This document shows, piece after piece, positions 1 to 8,710 of a stretch of 64,000 bases of DNA. A program made the translations under genes and the position numbers. How positions within the stretch are numbered: position 1 is the stretch's first letter; each line of letters starts with the position of its first letter. The notes under the pieces were generated by a model. It was not told where the DNA came from. It saw nothing but the letters and a program-made list of their open reading frames with translations, and ran no database searches. This DNA comes from Clostridiales bacterium (GTDB taxonomy: Bacteria; Bacillota; Clostridia; Christensenellales; Aristaeellaceae), in NCBI GenBank assembly GCA_015056125.1, contig SVGW01000001.1, forward strand, positions 62,001 to 126,000. The letters run 5' to 3'.

Positions 1-1
1 G

Positions 2-1516
2 GTGCTGGATTACAGAACGGGGGAACTGAAAGCCATCGTGGGCGGGCGTACGGCCCCTACCAAGCGAAAAACCCTGAATCGCGCTGCGGATATGAATATG
101 CCTGTGGGTTCCTCCATCAAGCCCATCGCCGTCTATGCTCCAGCCATTGAACTGGGCGCAGGGGCGGGCTCCATTCTCTATAATATGCCCCTGCCCATCA
201 AGGGATGGACGGGCAGCGATGGCAAGGATTCCTGGCCTAAAAACTATGGCGGCTCCTCCTACCGGGGGCCTGAAACCATGCGCACCGCCATTGTAAGAAG
301 CGATAATACGGCGGCGGCTTATGCCCTGATGAATTTTGTGGGCGTGGAGCGATCGGCGGATTATCTTTTGCGCTTGGGGGTATCGGAAGAGCATATCAAC
401 CGCACGCCCTTTGGCCTGGCCCTTGGCTCCTCCGGCATTTCGCCCATTGAAATGGCCGTGGCCTTTGGCGTATTGGGCAATGGCGGCGTATATCAAAGCC
501 CCATCACCTTCCTTGGCATCTTTAAAGAGGATGCTCAGGGCCAGATGATCAATATTTATGATGGCCATTCCAATCAGGAGCGTCGCCAGGTATTTGAGGC
601 GTCCACCGCATGGCTCACCGTGGATATGCTCAAAGACGCCGTGTCCTCCGGCACCGGCACGGCAGCCAAAATTTCCGGTCAGACCGTGGCCGGCAAAACC
701 GGCACAAACTCCGATCAGAAGGGTGTATTCTTTGCCGGGCTCACCGGCTGGTACTGCGCCAGCGTATGGATCGGCCATGATAATTATAAAGCGCTTTCCT
801 CCAAAACCACCGGCGGCAATAGCGCGGCGAAGCTGTGGAAAGCCTTTATGCAGCCCATTCACCAGAATCTTTCCAACCGGGATATTATGGAAGGCAGCGC
901 CTCGGATTACGGCTTGGTGAAGGTGACTACCTGCAATGTGTCCGGGCAATTGGCCACCGATGCCTGCCGTACCGACGCCATGGATTACGGCACCACCACC
1001 GATTACTGGCCCCGCTCCAGCGCCCCCGCCGTTTCCTGCCAAATGCACTATACCCTCACCGTGTGCACCTCTTCCGGGATGCTGGCTAGCGAATACTGTC
1101 CCTCCCGGGCCAATCAGGGCGTGGTGATGCTGCCCATCGGCCATCCCCTCTATGAATATACCAACTCTTCTTATGCCGCCATTCTTTCTGATTACCTGGG
1201 CGAATACGCCGCCCTTCGCCTCACTACGGACGGCAATGCCAATGCCGCTATGCTTCAGGGCTACACTTGCCCGGTGCATAGAAATGCAGGAAGCTATGAG
1301 CAGGCCATTGTGCAATCCCAGCTCTTGCCGGATGCCCAGCGCCTTCTTTCCCAGGCCCAGAATCAGCTGGCGGCCATGTCGCCCAGCTATTATGGCTACA
1401 ACGCTCTGCTCAACGCCATTAATGATTTGAGCAGCGTGATCTACAGCAATCCCACCAGCGCAGAGTTGGCAGCCGCTATGACCCGGCTCACCCAGGCCAT
1501 GGCTGCAGCTCAATAA
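2..1516 (+). CDS. Class A penicillin-binding protein, C-terminal part (5' truncated by window)
   Basis: Transpeptidase domain of a bifunctional peptidoglycan synthase (PBP1A type), which cross-links cell-wall peptides outside the membrane. All three penicillin-binding motifs are visible: SSIK (residues 37-40 of the track protein, active serine S37), SDN (100-102) and KTGT (232-235). The transglycosylase domain and membrane anchor expected upstream are missing because the window starts inside the gene; the apparent GTG start is probably an internal codon. The last ~200 residues form a Cys-containing tail after the transpeptidase fold, ending in an Ala/Gln-rich helical stretch. A strong terminator follows directly. 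Confident in family, not in the N-terminus. Confidence 0.93.
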   Translation: MLDYRTGELKAIVGGRTAPTKRKTLNRAADMNMPVGSSIKPIAVYAPAIELGAGAGSILYNMPLPIKGWTGSDGKDSWPKNYGGSSYRGPETMRTAIVRSDNTAAAYALMNFVGVERSADYLLRLGVSEEHINRTPFGLALGSSGISPIEMAVAFGVLGNGGVYQSPITFLGIFKEDAQGQMINIYDGHSNQERRQVFEASTAWLTVDMLKDAVSSGTGTAAKISGQTVAGKTGTNSDQKGVFFAGLTGWYCASVWIGHDNYKALSSKTTGGNSAAKLWKAFMQPIHQNLSNRDIMEGSASDYGLVKVTTCNVSGQLATDACRTDAMDYGTTTDYWPRSSAPAVSCQMHYTLTVCTSSGMLASEYCPSRANQGVVMLPIGHPLYEYTNSSYAAILSDYLGEYAALRLTTDGNANAAMLQGYTCPVHRNAGSYEQAIVQSQLLPDAQRLLSQAQNQLAAMSPSYYGYNALLNAINDLSSVIYSNPTSAELAAAMTRLTQAMAAAQ

Positions 1517-1518
1517 GA

Positions 1519-1579
1519 AAATATCCTCTCCTAAAATTGACAGGATATGTCAATGTTGGAGAGGATATTGCTTTTTTTC
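1519..1579 (+). terminator. Rho-independent terminator of the PBP gene
   Basis: A 12-bp perfect stem (AATATCCTCTCC / GGAGAGGATATT) is followed by a T7 tract. The T-tract also supplies the TTGCTT -35 element of the next promoter. Confidence 0.9.
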
Positions 1580-1596
1580 AAAAAACAAGGTAAAAT
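1568..1596 (+). promoter_or_regulatory. Promoter of degV
   Basis: TTGCTT (1568-1573) and TAAAAT (1591-1596) are separated by 17 bp. The -35 lies in the end of the PBP terminator. Confidence 0.6.
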
Positions 1597-1641
1597 AGAA
1601 AAAGGTTACAAAGTGAACGAAGAAAGCGAGGGGTTTTATTC

Positions 1642-2520
1642 GTGGAAATGAACTATGTGTTTATGACCGACAGTGACAGCGATTTGCTCTATTCTATCGC
1701 TGATGAAAAAAATATTCCCGTTGTAAAAATGCCCTATATTCTTGACGGCAAGGAATACCTGGATGATAACGGCCGCGCCGGAATCGAAAAGGATTTTTTC
1801 GATCGGATGCGCGCAGGCGCCACGCCCAGCACTTCCCTTTTGCCCACGGAAGTGTATCTGGAATACTTTGAGCCCATTCTTAAGGAAAAGGATCTTTTGT
1901 TTGTGGCCTTTTCCTCCCAGATGTCTGCCACCATCAATAATGTGATGGAAGCCAAGGAGCAGCTCTTGGAAAAGTATCCCGAGCGCAAGTTCATCGTAGT
2001 GGATACTTTGAGCATTTCCGGCCCCATGAGCGTTCTGGTGCTGGGCGCTTATGAGCAGTATGAGCAGGGCAAGAGCATGGAGGAAGTGGAGCAGTGGATC
2101 CGGGATAATCGGCTGCGGGCTCAGGCCTATTTCACGGTGGAAGATCTTAAATATCTCCGCCGGGGCGGCCGTATTTCTTCTGCCAGCGCCGTGATGGGCA
2201 CTGTGCTGGATATCAAGCCGATCATCTCTATGAGCCGGGCCGGTAAGCTGGAATCGGCCGAAAAGGTGCAAGGCCGGAAAAAGGCGCTGCGCACGGTGGT
2301 GGAGCGCACTGTGGAAAATATCGAAGAACCCGAAAATCAAACCCTGATCCTGCTTCATGCCGATGCCCCTGCCGAAGCCGAGCGAGTGGCCGAAATGCTG
2401 CGCCAGCGCATCCCCACCCTCCGGGATATCCGCATCCAGATGGTGGGCCCGGTGATCGGCGCCCATTGCGGCCCCGGCACCATCGCCACCTGCTTTATGG
2501 GCAAGGAACGCCAGAAGTAA
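1642..2520 (+). CDS. DegV family fatty-acid-binding protein
   Basis: DegV (FakB-like) proteins bind a fatty acid and, in Firmicutes, present it to the kinase FakA for incorporation into phospholipid. The 292-residue length is normal for the family. The N-terminal MTDSDSDL segment, the STSLLPT-like stretch around residue 55 and the central FSSQMSATINN match conserved DegV blocks. The track start is a GTG preceded by GAGGGG; ATG at 1648 is also possible. No FakA kinase gene is present in the window. It is monocistronic, with its own promoter and a hairpin afterwards. Confidence 0.9.
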   Translation: MEMNYVFMTDSDSDLLYSIADEKNIPVVKMPYILDGKEYLDDNGRAGIEKDFFDRMRAGATPSTSLLPTEVYLEYFEPILKEKDLLFVAFSSQMSATINNVMEAKEQLLEKYPERKFIVVDTLSISGPMSVLVLGAYEQYEQGKSMEEVEQWIRDNRLRAQAYFTVEDLKYLRRGGRISSASAVMGTVLDIKPIISMSRAGKLESAEKVQGRKKALRTVVERTVENIEEPENQTLILLHADAPAEAERVAEMLRQRIPTLRDIRIQMVGPVIGAHCGPGTIATCFMGKERQK

Positions 2521-2537
2521 AAAACGCTTTTATCATA

Positions 2538-2570
2538 AAAACTGCCCGGGCTTGAGCGCCCGGGCAGTTT
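2538..2570 (+). terminator. GC-rich hairpin between degV and the PQ-loop gene
   Basis: AAACTGCCCGGGC pairs with GCCCGGGCAGTTT. There is only a short T-tract, and the next gene's AGGAGG follows directly, so this may be a partial terminator or processing hairpin. Confidence 0.65.
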
Positions 2571-2586
2571 ACAGGAGGAAAAACAA

Positions 2587-2898
2587 ATGGGAACCGAAAT
2601 TCAGATTTACGAAATTCTGGAAATGGTGATGATCTTTAGCTTCGGCGCTTCCTGGCCGCTGAATGTGCTCAAATCCTGGCGCGCCCGCACTACCAAGGGC
2701 AAGAGCCTGGGCTTTCTCTGCCTGATTCTCTTTGGCTATGTGGCCGGCATCGTGGGTAAGCTCCTTAACCCCGTGTATATGGCGGAATTTGCCCAGAAGT
2801 GGTATGTGCTTTCCCTGTATGTGCTCAATTTCATCATGGTGTTCACCGATTTTTGCCTGTACTTCCGCAATAAGCGGCTGGATAACGCGAAAAAGTAA
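2587..2898 (+). CDS. Small PQ-loop (SemiSWEET-like) membrane protein
   Basis: A 103-residue membrane protein with three likely transmembrane helices (about residues 12-30, 42-62, 72-93). The segment after helix 1 (ASWPLNVLKSWRARTTKGKS) has the P-x-x-x-K/T-K-S layout of the PQ-loop/SemiSWEET family, whose dimers move small sugars. The loop reads WP rather than PQ, so the transported substrate is open. The start is fixed by AGGAGG seven bases upstream. It may be cotranscribed with degV or have its own promoter. Confidence 0.6.
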   Translation: MGTEIQIYEILEMVMIFSFGASWPLNVLKSWRARTTKGKSLGFLCLILFGYVAGIVGKLLNPVYMAEFAQKWYVLSLYVLNFIMVFTDFCLYFRNKRLDNAKK

Positions 2899-2903
2899 AA
2901 ATT

Positions 2904-2936
2904 GAAAAAGCTGCGGCGAAAAGCCGCAGCTTTTTG
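2904..2936. terminator. Bidirectional terminator
   Basis: AAAAGCTGCGG / CCGCAGCTTTT stem with A and T tracts on both sides, between the convergent PQ-loop gene and the XRE-ADP-ribosylglycohydrolase gene. Confidence 0.9.
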
Positions 2937-2937
2937 T

Positions 2938-4518
2938 TTACGGGTTTGTGGGAATATGGCTGAGGGTCAGAGCCGCCCGTTCTGATATGTTTACGGTGGA
3001 AAGCGTGTATACGGAAGTGTGCAGAATGTCCCGGAAGGGCTGTGTCCAGATGGAAGGAATGCAGGCGCTCCCATTGGCCATGCCCAGAATAGAGCCTACC
3101 GTGGCGCCGTTGCAATCGGTGTCAAAGCCGGCCTCCACAGCCATGCAAATGGATTTTGCATAGTCGCCTTTTCCGTACAGGAGGGAGGCAGTGACGATGA
3201 CGGCGTTTGAAATGGTATGCAGCCAGTGGTAGCGAAGACGATCATCGTATTTCTGATGAATCTGCTCAAAGCAATCTTTCTGTGAAACACCGCTCCGATA
3301 AAGATTCAGCAGCCAGCAAATGGCTTCATAAAGCCGGGAAGTGGCGGGGATTTCCGCCATTCCCCGTTCAATAATGGCTTCAATATGGTTGGTGGAAGCG
3401 GCGGCAGCGATCATGGCGGAAACATACATTTCGCCGTAAATGCCGTTTTTTATGTGGGAAATGGAAGCGTCTCTCCAGGCCATTTCGGCTGCTTTTTCCG
3501 GATCGCCGGGATTGATATAGCCGAAATAGTCGCCGCGGATCTGTGCGCCGATCATTTCCCGATAGGGATTTTGGTAAAGCGCCGTTTGCGGGGGCTCGAA
3601 GCCATTGACAAAGTTGATATAGGCGAAACGCTCTGCCGTGCAATAGGCATTCAGTTTCTGGGCTTCCAGCCAGAAGGCGGATACGTCATAAGGGGTGAAA
3701 TCCCGGCCGTAGTGATCGATCAGCAATTGATACAGCACCATGTAATTGGTATCGTCATCAGCGGGCATGCCGTCAATTTCATCGGCATAGTGGCGGCCTT
3801 TGAATGGAAAGCGGTATTTGGCGCAGATTTCATCTGTGATATCCTTTTTCAGGATATACCGGTGCATGGGATAATTTCCCGTTTCTTTTAGGAAAGGGAT
3901 AAGCTCGTCCAATTTGATTCCTTCCACGGTTTTTCCCAGCATGCAGCCGGCAATCCGGCCAAGCCATGCGCCAAGAATTTTATCTTTCAATGTTTTCCGG
4001 TCAACGGGCAAAGGAATATCGCATTTCTTTCGCAAAAGACGGATGCTTTGCAGGTCCGATGGCTCTTTATAGGGATAGCCTTCTTTGTGCTTAGCGGAAG
4101 CAACGATTTCAAACAGCACATCTCCCAGCTTCTTTTTGAAAGCATTCTTGGGCAGGCGGGCCACTGCTTCAAACAGATCCCGGTAGGCTTCAATATCCAG
4201 CCCTTCTTCCGTGGACTGACGATATTCCACTTCCAGAAAAGCGGGATAAAATCTTCTGTCGTCCAGTGTGGCATAATGGGGCTTGATGGCATTGTAATCC
4301 AGCGCTTCCATCAGTCTGTCGCTGCGCTGAAGAATCATTTCATCCAGAGAAATATCAAAATACTTGGATATTTCAATTAGTTTGCTCAATTCCGGCGTGG
4401 CTGTGCCGTTTTCCCATTTTTGCACCGCCTGCCTGGATACATGGAAAATATGTGCAAATTCTTCCTGGGTTATTTTTGCTTTCATCCGCAATTCATAAAT
4501 TGCATCGTTGACGGCCAT
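2938..4518 (-). CDS. XRE regulator fused to an ADP-ribosylglycohydrolase
   Basis: Residues 6-62 form an XRE/Cro helix-turn-helix (TQEEFAHIFHVSRQAVQKWENG). About 100 residues of helical linker follow, then an ADP-ribosylglycohydrolase (DraG/ARH) domain from ~180 to the end. The metal-binding motifs are visible: DDDTNY at 254-259 and a C-terminal FDTDCNGATVGS. ARH enzymes remove ADP-ribose from proteins or hydrolyse related N/O-glycosidic bonds with two Mg ions. The fusion suggests a DNA-binding protein that senses or processes an ADP-ribose-like ligand; that role is inferred. A close paralogue without the HTH lies at 29898-31259. AAGAAGGAAAA precedes the ATG. Confidence 0.88.
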   Translation of the reverse strand: MAVNDAIYELRMKAKITQEEFAHIFHVSRQAVQKWENGTATPELSKLIEISKYFDISLDEMILQRSDRLMEALDYNAIKPHYATLDDRRFYPAFLEVEYRQSTEEGLDIEAYRDLFEAVARLPKNAFKKKLGDVLFEIVASAKHKEGYPYKEPSDLQSIRLLRKKCDIPLPVDRKTLKDKILGAWLGRIAGCMLGKTVEGIKLDELIPFLKETGNYPMHRYILKKDITDEICAKYRFPFKGRHYADEIDGMPADDDTNYMVLYQLLIDHYGRDFTPYDVSAFWLEAQKLNAYCTAERFAYINFVNGFEPPQTALYQNPYREMIGAQIRGDYFGYINPGDPEKAAEMAWRDASISHIKNGIYGEMYVSAMIAAAASTNHIEAIIERGMAEIPATSRLYEAICWLLNLYRSGVSQKDCFEQIHQKYDDRLRYHWLHTISNAVIVTASLLYGKGDYAKSICMAVEAGFDTDCNGATVGSILGMANGSACIPSIWTQPFRDILHTSVYTLSTVNISERAALTLSHIPTNP

Positions 4519-4545
4519 GTGTTTTCCTTCTTTCTTTTTTTTTTG

Positions 4546-4574
4546 AGTATAAAATAATTTATCCTCTCAGGCAA
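4546..4574 (-). promoter_or_regulatory. Promoter of the XRE-ADP-ribosylglycohydrolase gene
   Basis: On the minus strand, TTGCCT (4569-4574) and TATACT (4546-4551) with a 17-bp spacer. It diverges from the exporter leader promoter less than 100 bp away. Confidence 0.65.
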
Positions 4575-4642
4575 CCAACCTGGCTGTGCTTTTTTGGCAA
4601 CCGGCAGTTGACAGAAAAAGCAAAAAAATTTCCTGAAAGTAG

Positions 4643-4671
4643 TTGACAAGCTGGATGGGAATGCGTATACT
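4643..4671 (+). promoter_or_regulatory. Strong sigma-A promoter of the leader ORF/ABC exporter
   Basis: A consensus TTGACA (4643-4648) and TATACT (4666-4671) with exactly 17 bp between them. The predicted RNA starts near 4678, about 35 nt before the leader ORF and about 285 nt before the exporter gene. Confidence 0.88.
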
Positions 4672-4712
4672 GGAACAGCAATCAAAATTTACAAGAAAGG
4701 AGGCCGCACAAC

Positions 4713-4805
4713 ATGACGAATCGTACTAACTTCCAGAAGTTCATTCTCGCATACGTTGGAGAGGGTACCTCTCTGTCTGTTTGCGGCCGCCTGAGAGCAG
4801 TATAG
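4713..4805 (+). CDS. 30-codon leader peptide upstream of the ABC exporter
   Basis: Too short for the ORF track. ATG at 4713 follows a near-perfect AAAGGAGG (4696-4703) with 9-nt spacing, and the frame closes at TAG 4803-4805. It encodes a basic peptide beginning MTNRTNFQKF. It lies between a consensus promoter and a strong terminator, with the exporter beyond, as in known translational attenuators. The leader's Shine-Dalgarno region (AGGAGGCCGCA) can pair 10 of 11 bases with TGCGGCCGCCT inside the 3' end of its own ORF, so translation and RNA folding are likely coupled. Bacillus subtilis BmrB, a leader peptide controlling the BmrC/BmrD exporter, is the closest precedent. Function here is inferred from layout. 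Confidence 0.7.
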   Translation: MTNRTNFQKFILAYVGEGTSLSVCGRLRAV

Positions 4806-4836
4806 CATTCATTTGGCTATCTTCTGCGAATATTCA

Positions 4837-4869
4837 GGGCACTGGCTGCAAAAGCCGGCGCCCTTTTTT
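4837..4869 (+). terminator. Attenuator terminator between leader ORF and exporter
   Basis: GGGC-x-CTGGCT pairs with AGCCGG-x-GCCC (10 bp including one G-U, with one mismatch), followed by T6. It sits 31 nt after the leader stop and about 95 nt before the exporter start, so it must be read through for expression. A second hairpin (CTGCGCG / CGCGCAG) lies at 4886-4907 without a T-tract. Confidence 0.85.
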
Positions 4870-4964
4870 CATATCCATTGCCACCCTGCGCGAGGGGGAG
4901 CGCGCAGCGGCCAACGCACTTTCTTACTCATTTCAACCGTTTTTTGCAAGGAGGGGATTATCCC

Positions 4965-6788
4965 ATGCATTCCCGCAAGCTTCACCTGATGGGGAAGCTG
5001 ATTCTTAAAAACAAGTGGTTTTTTCTGGTGGCCCTTGTTTGCACGGTGATGACCGTGATCATTGATTTCATTACGCCCATTGTGTTGGCGGAAACGCTGG
5101 ATTATTACCTGCAGGGCAAGCCCTCCAGGATGCCCGGGTTTATCAACGCCTGGGTGGATTCCATTGGCGGCCGGGAATTTATGGCCCGGAATCTGTGGAT
5201 TGTGGGCCTGGTGCTGGTGGGGCTGAATTTGATCAGCGGCGTATTTTCCTTCACCAAAAGCCGCACCCAATCCATCGCCGGCGAAAATGTATCGCTTACG
5301 CTGCGCGAGCGCCTCTATTCCCATATCCAGAAGCTGCCCTTTGCCTATCATGTGAAAGCGGAAACGGGGGATCTGGTGCAAAGGTGCACTTCGGACGTGG
5401 AAACCGTGCGCCGCTTCCTGGCTATGCAGATGATGGCTGTGGTGAACGCCATCATGATGATCGCCTTTGCGCTGGTGTATCTCTTTGGAGAAAGCGTAAA
5501 GATTACGTTGATCAGCATGATTATGGTGCCCGGGCTTTTCCTGTTTGCGTATTTGTTCTTTAAGCTGGTGATCAAGAATTTCCGCCTCTCCGATGAAGCG
5601 GAGGGCAAGATGAGCGCCGTTTTGCAGGAAAATCTCACCGGCGTGCGCGTGGTGCGCGCCTTTGGCCAGCAGGAATATGAAGTGGAAAAATTTGAAAAGG
5701 TGAGCGCCGATTACCGGGTGAAAACCTTTAAGCTGTGCAAGCTCCTGGCGGTTTATTGGGCCACCAGCGATGCCCTGAGCATGTTTCAATCCATGCTTAC
5801 CCTGCTCACCTGCGTATTTTTTGCCATCCGAGGGGATATCACCATCGGTACCCTCACCATCTTCACCTCCTATATCTGGAAGCTGCTCAATCCCATCCGT
5901 CAGCTGGGCCGCATCCTCTCCGATGCGGGCAAGAGCTCGGTGGCCATGGGCCGTATCGATGAAATCTTGTCCACCCCCACCGAGCCGGAAGAGCCCGGCG
6001 CCCTCAAGCCTTCTCTCAAGGGCGATATCGTATTTGATCATGTGAATTTCCACTATGATGAGGGCCGGGAAGTGCTCAAGGATATGAGCTTTGTGATCCC
6101 TGCCGGGAAAACCGTGGCCATTCTGGGCGCCACTGGCAGCGGCAAATCCTCCGTAGTGCATCTGATCCAGCGGCTCTTTGAGCCCCAGGAGGGTGAAATC
6201 CGCATTGGCGGCACACCCATCAATAAGATCGATCGCTATCATCTGCGTTCCCGGGTGGGCTTGGTTTTGCAGGAGCCCTTCCTCTATTCCAAGACGCTCA
6301 AGGAAAACGTGGGCATTGCCGTAAAGGATGCTTCCGAGGAAGCCATTGACCGGGCGGTGACCGATGCCGCTGCCAAGCAGTTTATCCTGGAAAGCGATAA
6401 AGGATTTGATACCGTAGTGGGCGAGCGGGGCGTCACTCTGTCCGGCGGACAAAAGCAGCGGGTGGCCATTGCCCGCACGTTGATGAAGGATAATGATATC
6501 CTCATTTTTGACGATTCCCTGTCCGCTGTGGATACGGAAACAGACGCACAGATCCGCGCAGCGCTGAAAAAGCGCAGCCAGGATACCACCACCATTATCA
6601 TCAGCCACCGCATCGTCACCCTCTCCCAGGCGGATCTGGTGCTGGTGATGGAGGATGGGCGCATTTCCGAGCAGGGTACCCATGAAGAGCTGATTCATTC
6701 CGGCGGCCTGTACAGCAAAATTTTCAATATCCAGTCCGCGCTGGAGGAAGAATTCAAAGAGGAGAAAAATAGCCATGCAACAGTTTGA
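4965..6788 (+). CDS. Heterodimeric ABC exporter, degenerate-site subunit (BmrC/YheI type)
   Basis: A 607-residue half transporter: six transmembrane helices in roughly residues 1-300, then a nucleotide-binding domain. Walker A is GATGSGKSS and the signature is LSGGQKQR. Walker B ends in LIFDDSLSAVD, with Asp where the catalytic Glu normally lies. That substitution marks the non-canonical site of heterodimeric exporters such as BmrC, and the partner gene overlaps its end. The ATG at 4965, 29 codons into the track ORF, is chosen because AAGGAGGGG lies just upstream. Such pairs export drugs or lipophilic compounds. Expression probably depends on the leader attenuator. Confidence 0.92.
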   Translation: MHSRKLHLMGKLILKNKWFFLVALVCTVMTVIIDFITPIVLAETLDYYLQGKPSRMPGFINAWVDSIGGREFMARNLWIVGLVLVGLNLISGVFSFTKSRTQSIAGENVSLTLRERLYSHIQKLPFAYHVKAETGDLVQRCTSDVETVRRFLAMQMMAVVNAIMMIAFALVYLFGESVKITLISMIMVPGLFLFAYLFFKLVIKNFRLSDEAEGKMSAVLQENLTGVRVVRAFGQQEYEVEKFEKVSADYRVKTFKLCKLLAVYWATSDALSMFQSMLTLLTCVFFAIRGDITIGTLTIFTSYIWKLLNPIRQLGRILSDAGKSSVAMGRIDEILSTPTEPEEPGALKPSLKGDIVFDHVNFHYDEGREVLKDMSFVIPAGKTVAILGATGSGKSSVVHLIQRLFEPQEGEIRIGGTPINKIDRYHLRSRVGLVLQEPFLYSKTLKENVGIAVKDASEEAIDRAVTDAAAKQFILESDKGFDTVVGERGVTLSGGQKQRVAIARTLMKDNDILIFDDSLSAVDTETDAQIRAALKKRSQDTTTIIISHRIVTLSQADLVLVMEDGRISEQGTHEELIHSGGLYSKIFNIQSALEEEFKEEKNSHATV

Positions 6789-8619
6789 TGAGCAGGATTA
6801 TACCAAGCGATTTGACCTGTCGCTGTGGAAAAAGATTCTGCGTTATGCCAAAGAATATCATATCGATCTGTATAAGCTGGGGGGCTACATGGCCCTGACC
6901 GCGGGATGCGACGTGGTTTTCCCGCTGATGACCAGCTATGCCATCGATCATTTCATTCCCAATCTCAATCATGCCGGGGGCACGGAAGGCCTGCCTGGCT
7001 TCGTGGCGGCCTATGTGCTCCTGGTAGCGCTGCAGGTGTTCACCATTTTCCGCTTTCTGTATTTGGGAGGTAAAATTGAGGTGGGCGTGTGCTACACCAT
7101 CCGCAAGCGCGCCTTCCGAAAATTGCAGGAGCTTCCCTTTTCCTATTATGATAGGATGCCGGTAGGCTATCTCATGAGCCGTATGACCAGCGATACCCAG
7201 CGCCTGGCGGAAACCATCGGCTGGTCGCTGCTGGACTTGGCCTGGGGCGTTGTGATGCTGGTGGCCGCCGGGATTACCATGTTCCTGCTCAATTGGAAAA
7301 TGTCCCTGGTGGTGTTGCTTGTGGTGCCGCCCCTGGCGGTGGTTTCCTGGTGGTTCCAGCAAAGGATTCTCAAAGCCTACCGCAGTGTACGCAAAACCAA
7401 CAGCAAAATTACTGGCGCTTTCAATGAAGGCATCATGGGCGCTAAAACCACCAAGACCCTGGTGCGCGAGGAAATGAACATGGCGGAGTTTACGGAGCTC
7501 ACCCGTGAAATGAAGCGTTCCTCTGTGCGCGCTGCATCCTTTTCCGCCGTGTATCTTCCCATCGTCGTTTCCCTGGGCTCCCTGGCCACGGCCTATGCCC
7601 TGTGGAAGGGCGGCCAGCAGGTGCTGATCGGGGGTATGACCCTGGGCGTATTGCAGGTATTTGTCAATTACACGGTACAGTTTTTTGAGCCCATCCGCAA
7701 TATCGCCAATGTGTTTGCCGAAATGCAGTCCGCCCAGGCGGCGGCTGAGCGGGTGATGACCTTGCTGGAAACGGAGCCGGATATTGTGGATACCCCCGAA
7801 GTAGAAGAAAAATTCGGCGATAATTTCCATCCCAAGAAGGAAAACTGGCCCGCGCTGCACGGCGATATCGAATTTGATCATGTGGATTTCCAGTACAAGG
7901 AAGGGGAAAAGGTGCTTTCCGATTTCAATCTTACGGTGAAAGCAGGGGAGACCATCGCCCTGGTTGGCCCCACGGGGGCAGGAAAATCCACGGTGGTGAA
8001 TCTGGTGTGCCGGTTTTATGAGCCCACGGGCGGCCAGATCAAGATTGACGGGGTGAATTACAAAGAGCGCAGCCAGCTTTGGCTGCAAAGCAATCTGGGC
8101 TATGTGCTCCAGGAGCCGCGCCTTTTCTCCGGCACCATTCGGGATAATATCCGCTATGCCAAATTGGATGCCACCGATGAGGAAGTGGAAGCGGCGGCGC
8201 GTATGGTCAATGCCGAGCCCTTCATTCTCAAAATGGAAAAAGGCTATGATACCGATGTGGGCGAAGGCGGCAGCCGCCTGTCCACCGGGGAAAAGCAGCT
8301 GATCTCCTTTGCTCGGGCCATCCTGGCCGATCCCCGCATTTTCGTGCTGGATGAGGCCACCTCCTCCGTGGATACCCAGACCGAGCAGATCATTCAGCAT
8401 GCCATTTCTAAGGTGCTCACCGGGCGCACTTCCTTCATCATCGCCCATCGCCTTTCCACCATCCGCACCGCCGATCGCATCCTGGTGATCGATGACGGAA
8501 AGATCAAGGAAATGGGCACCCATCAGGAATTGCTCCGCCTCAAGGGCGCTTACTACAACCTCTACACCAACCAGTTCCAGGAAGAACAGGCTATGGAGAT
8601 TTTGGGTAAGGTGGAGTAA
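6775..8619 (+). CDS. Heterodimeric ABC exporter, catalytic-site subunit (BmrD/YheH type)
   Basis: A 614-residue partner of the preceding gene, starting 14 nt inside it (GAGGAG precedes the ATG), so the two are translationally coupled. Six transmembrane helices occupy the N-terminal half. Walker A is GPTGAGKST and Walker B is VLDEATSSVD with the catalytic Glu intact. The signature reads LSTGEKQ rather than LSGGQ. Thus this subunit supplies the consensus Walker B while the partner supplies the consensus signature, the division of labour seen in BmrCD and TM287/288. About 40 residues before the NBD (VEEKFGDNFHPKKENWPA) form an extended linker. Followed by a P1 palindrome. Confidence 0.92.
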   Translation: MQQFDEQDYTKRFDLSLWKKILRYAKEYHIDLYKLGGYMALTAGCDVVFPLMTSYAIDHFIPNLNHAGGTEGLPGFVAAYVLLVALQVFTIFRFLYLGGKIEVGVCYTIRKRAFRKLQELPFSYYDRMPVGYLMSRMTSDTQRLAETIGWSLLDLAWGVVMLVAAGITMFLLNWKMSLVVLLVVPPLAVVSWWFQQRILKAYRSVRKTNSKITGAFNEGIMGAKTTKTLVREEMNMAEFTELTREMKRSSVRAASFSAVYLPIVVSLGSLATAYALWKGGQQVLIGGMTLGVLQVFVNYTVQFFEPIRNIANVFAEMQSAQAAAERVMTLLETEPDIVDTPEVEEKFGDNFHPKKENWPALHGDIEFDHVDFQYKEGEKVLSDFNLTVKAGETIALVGPTGAGKSTVVNLVCRFYEPTGGQIKIDGVNYKERSQLWLQSNLGYVLQEPRLFSGTIRDNIRYAKLDATDEEVEAAARMVNAEPFILKMEKGYDTDVGEGGSRLSTGEKQLISFARAILADPRIFVLDEATSSVDTQTEQIIQHAISKVLTGRTSFIIAHRLSTIRTADRILVIDDGKIKEMGTHQELLRLKGAYYNLYTNQFQEEQAMEILGKVE

Positions 8620-8625
8620 GAAGTG

Positions 8626-8692
8626 GCGGGGGAACCGTTCTTTGGAGGCCAAAGAACGGTTCCCCCGCACCCCTTCCAAGAAAGCCGAATAT
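8626..8692 (+). repeat. P1 palindromic repeat, copy a (possible terminator)
   Basis: Perfect 20-bp inverted repeat (GCGGGGGAACCGTTCTTTGG, 3-nt loop, and its complement), followed by the family tail CACCCCTTCCAAGAAAGCC. The tail and right arm match copy c at 12045-12111 in reverse orientation. Confidence 0.88.
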
Positions 8693-8710
8693 ATATTGAG
8701 GAACATAAAC

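Noticed and set aside
4713-4805. Secreted bacteriocin or lantibiotic precursor next to an exporter
   Set aside because: No double-Gly leader, no peptidase domain in the ABC proteins, no modification enzymes; the terminator placement fits a regulatory leader better.
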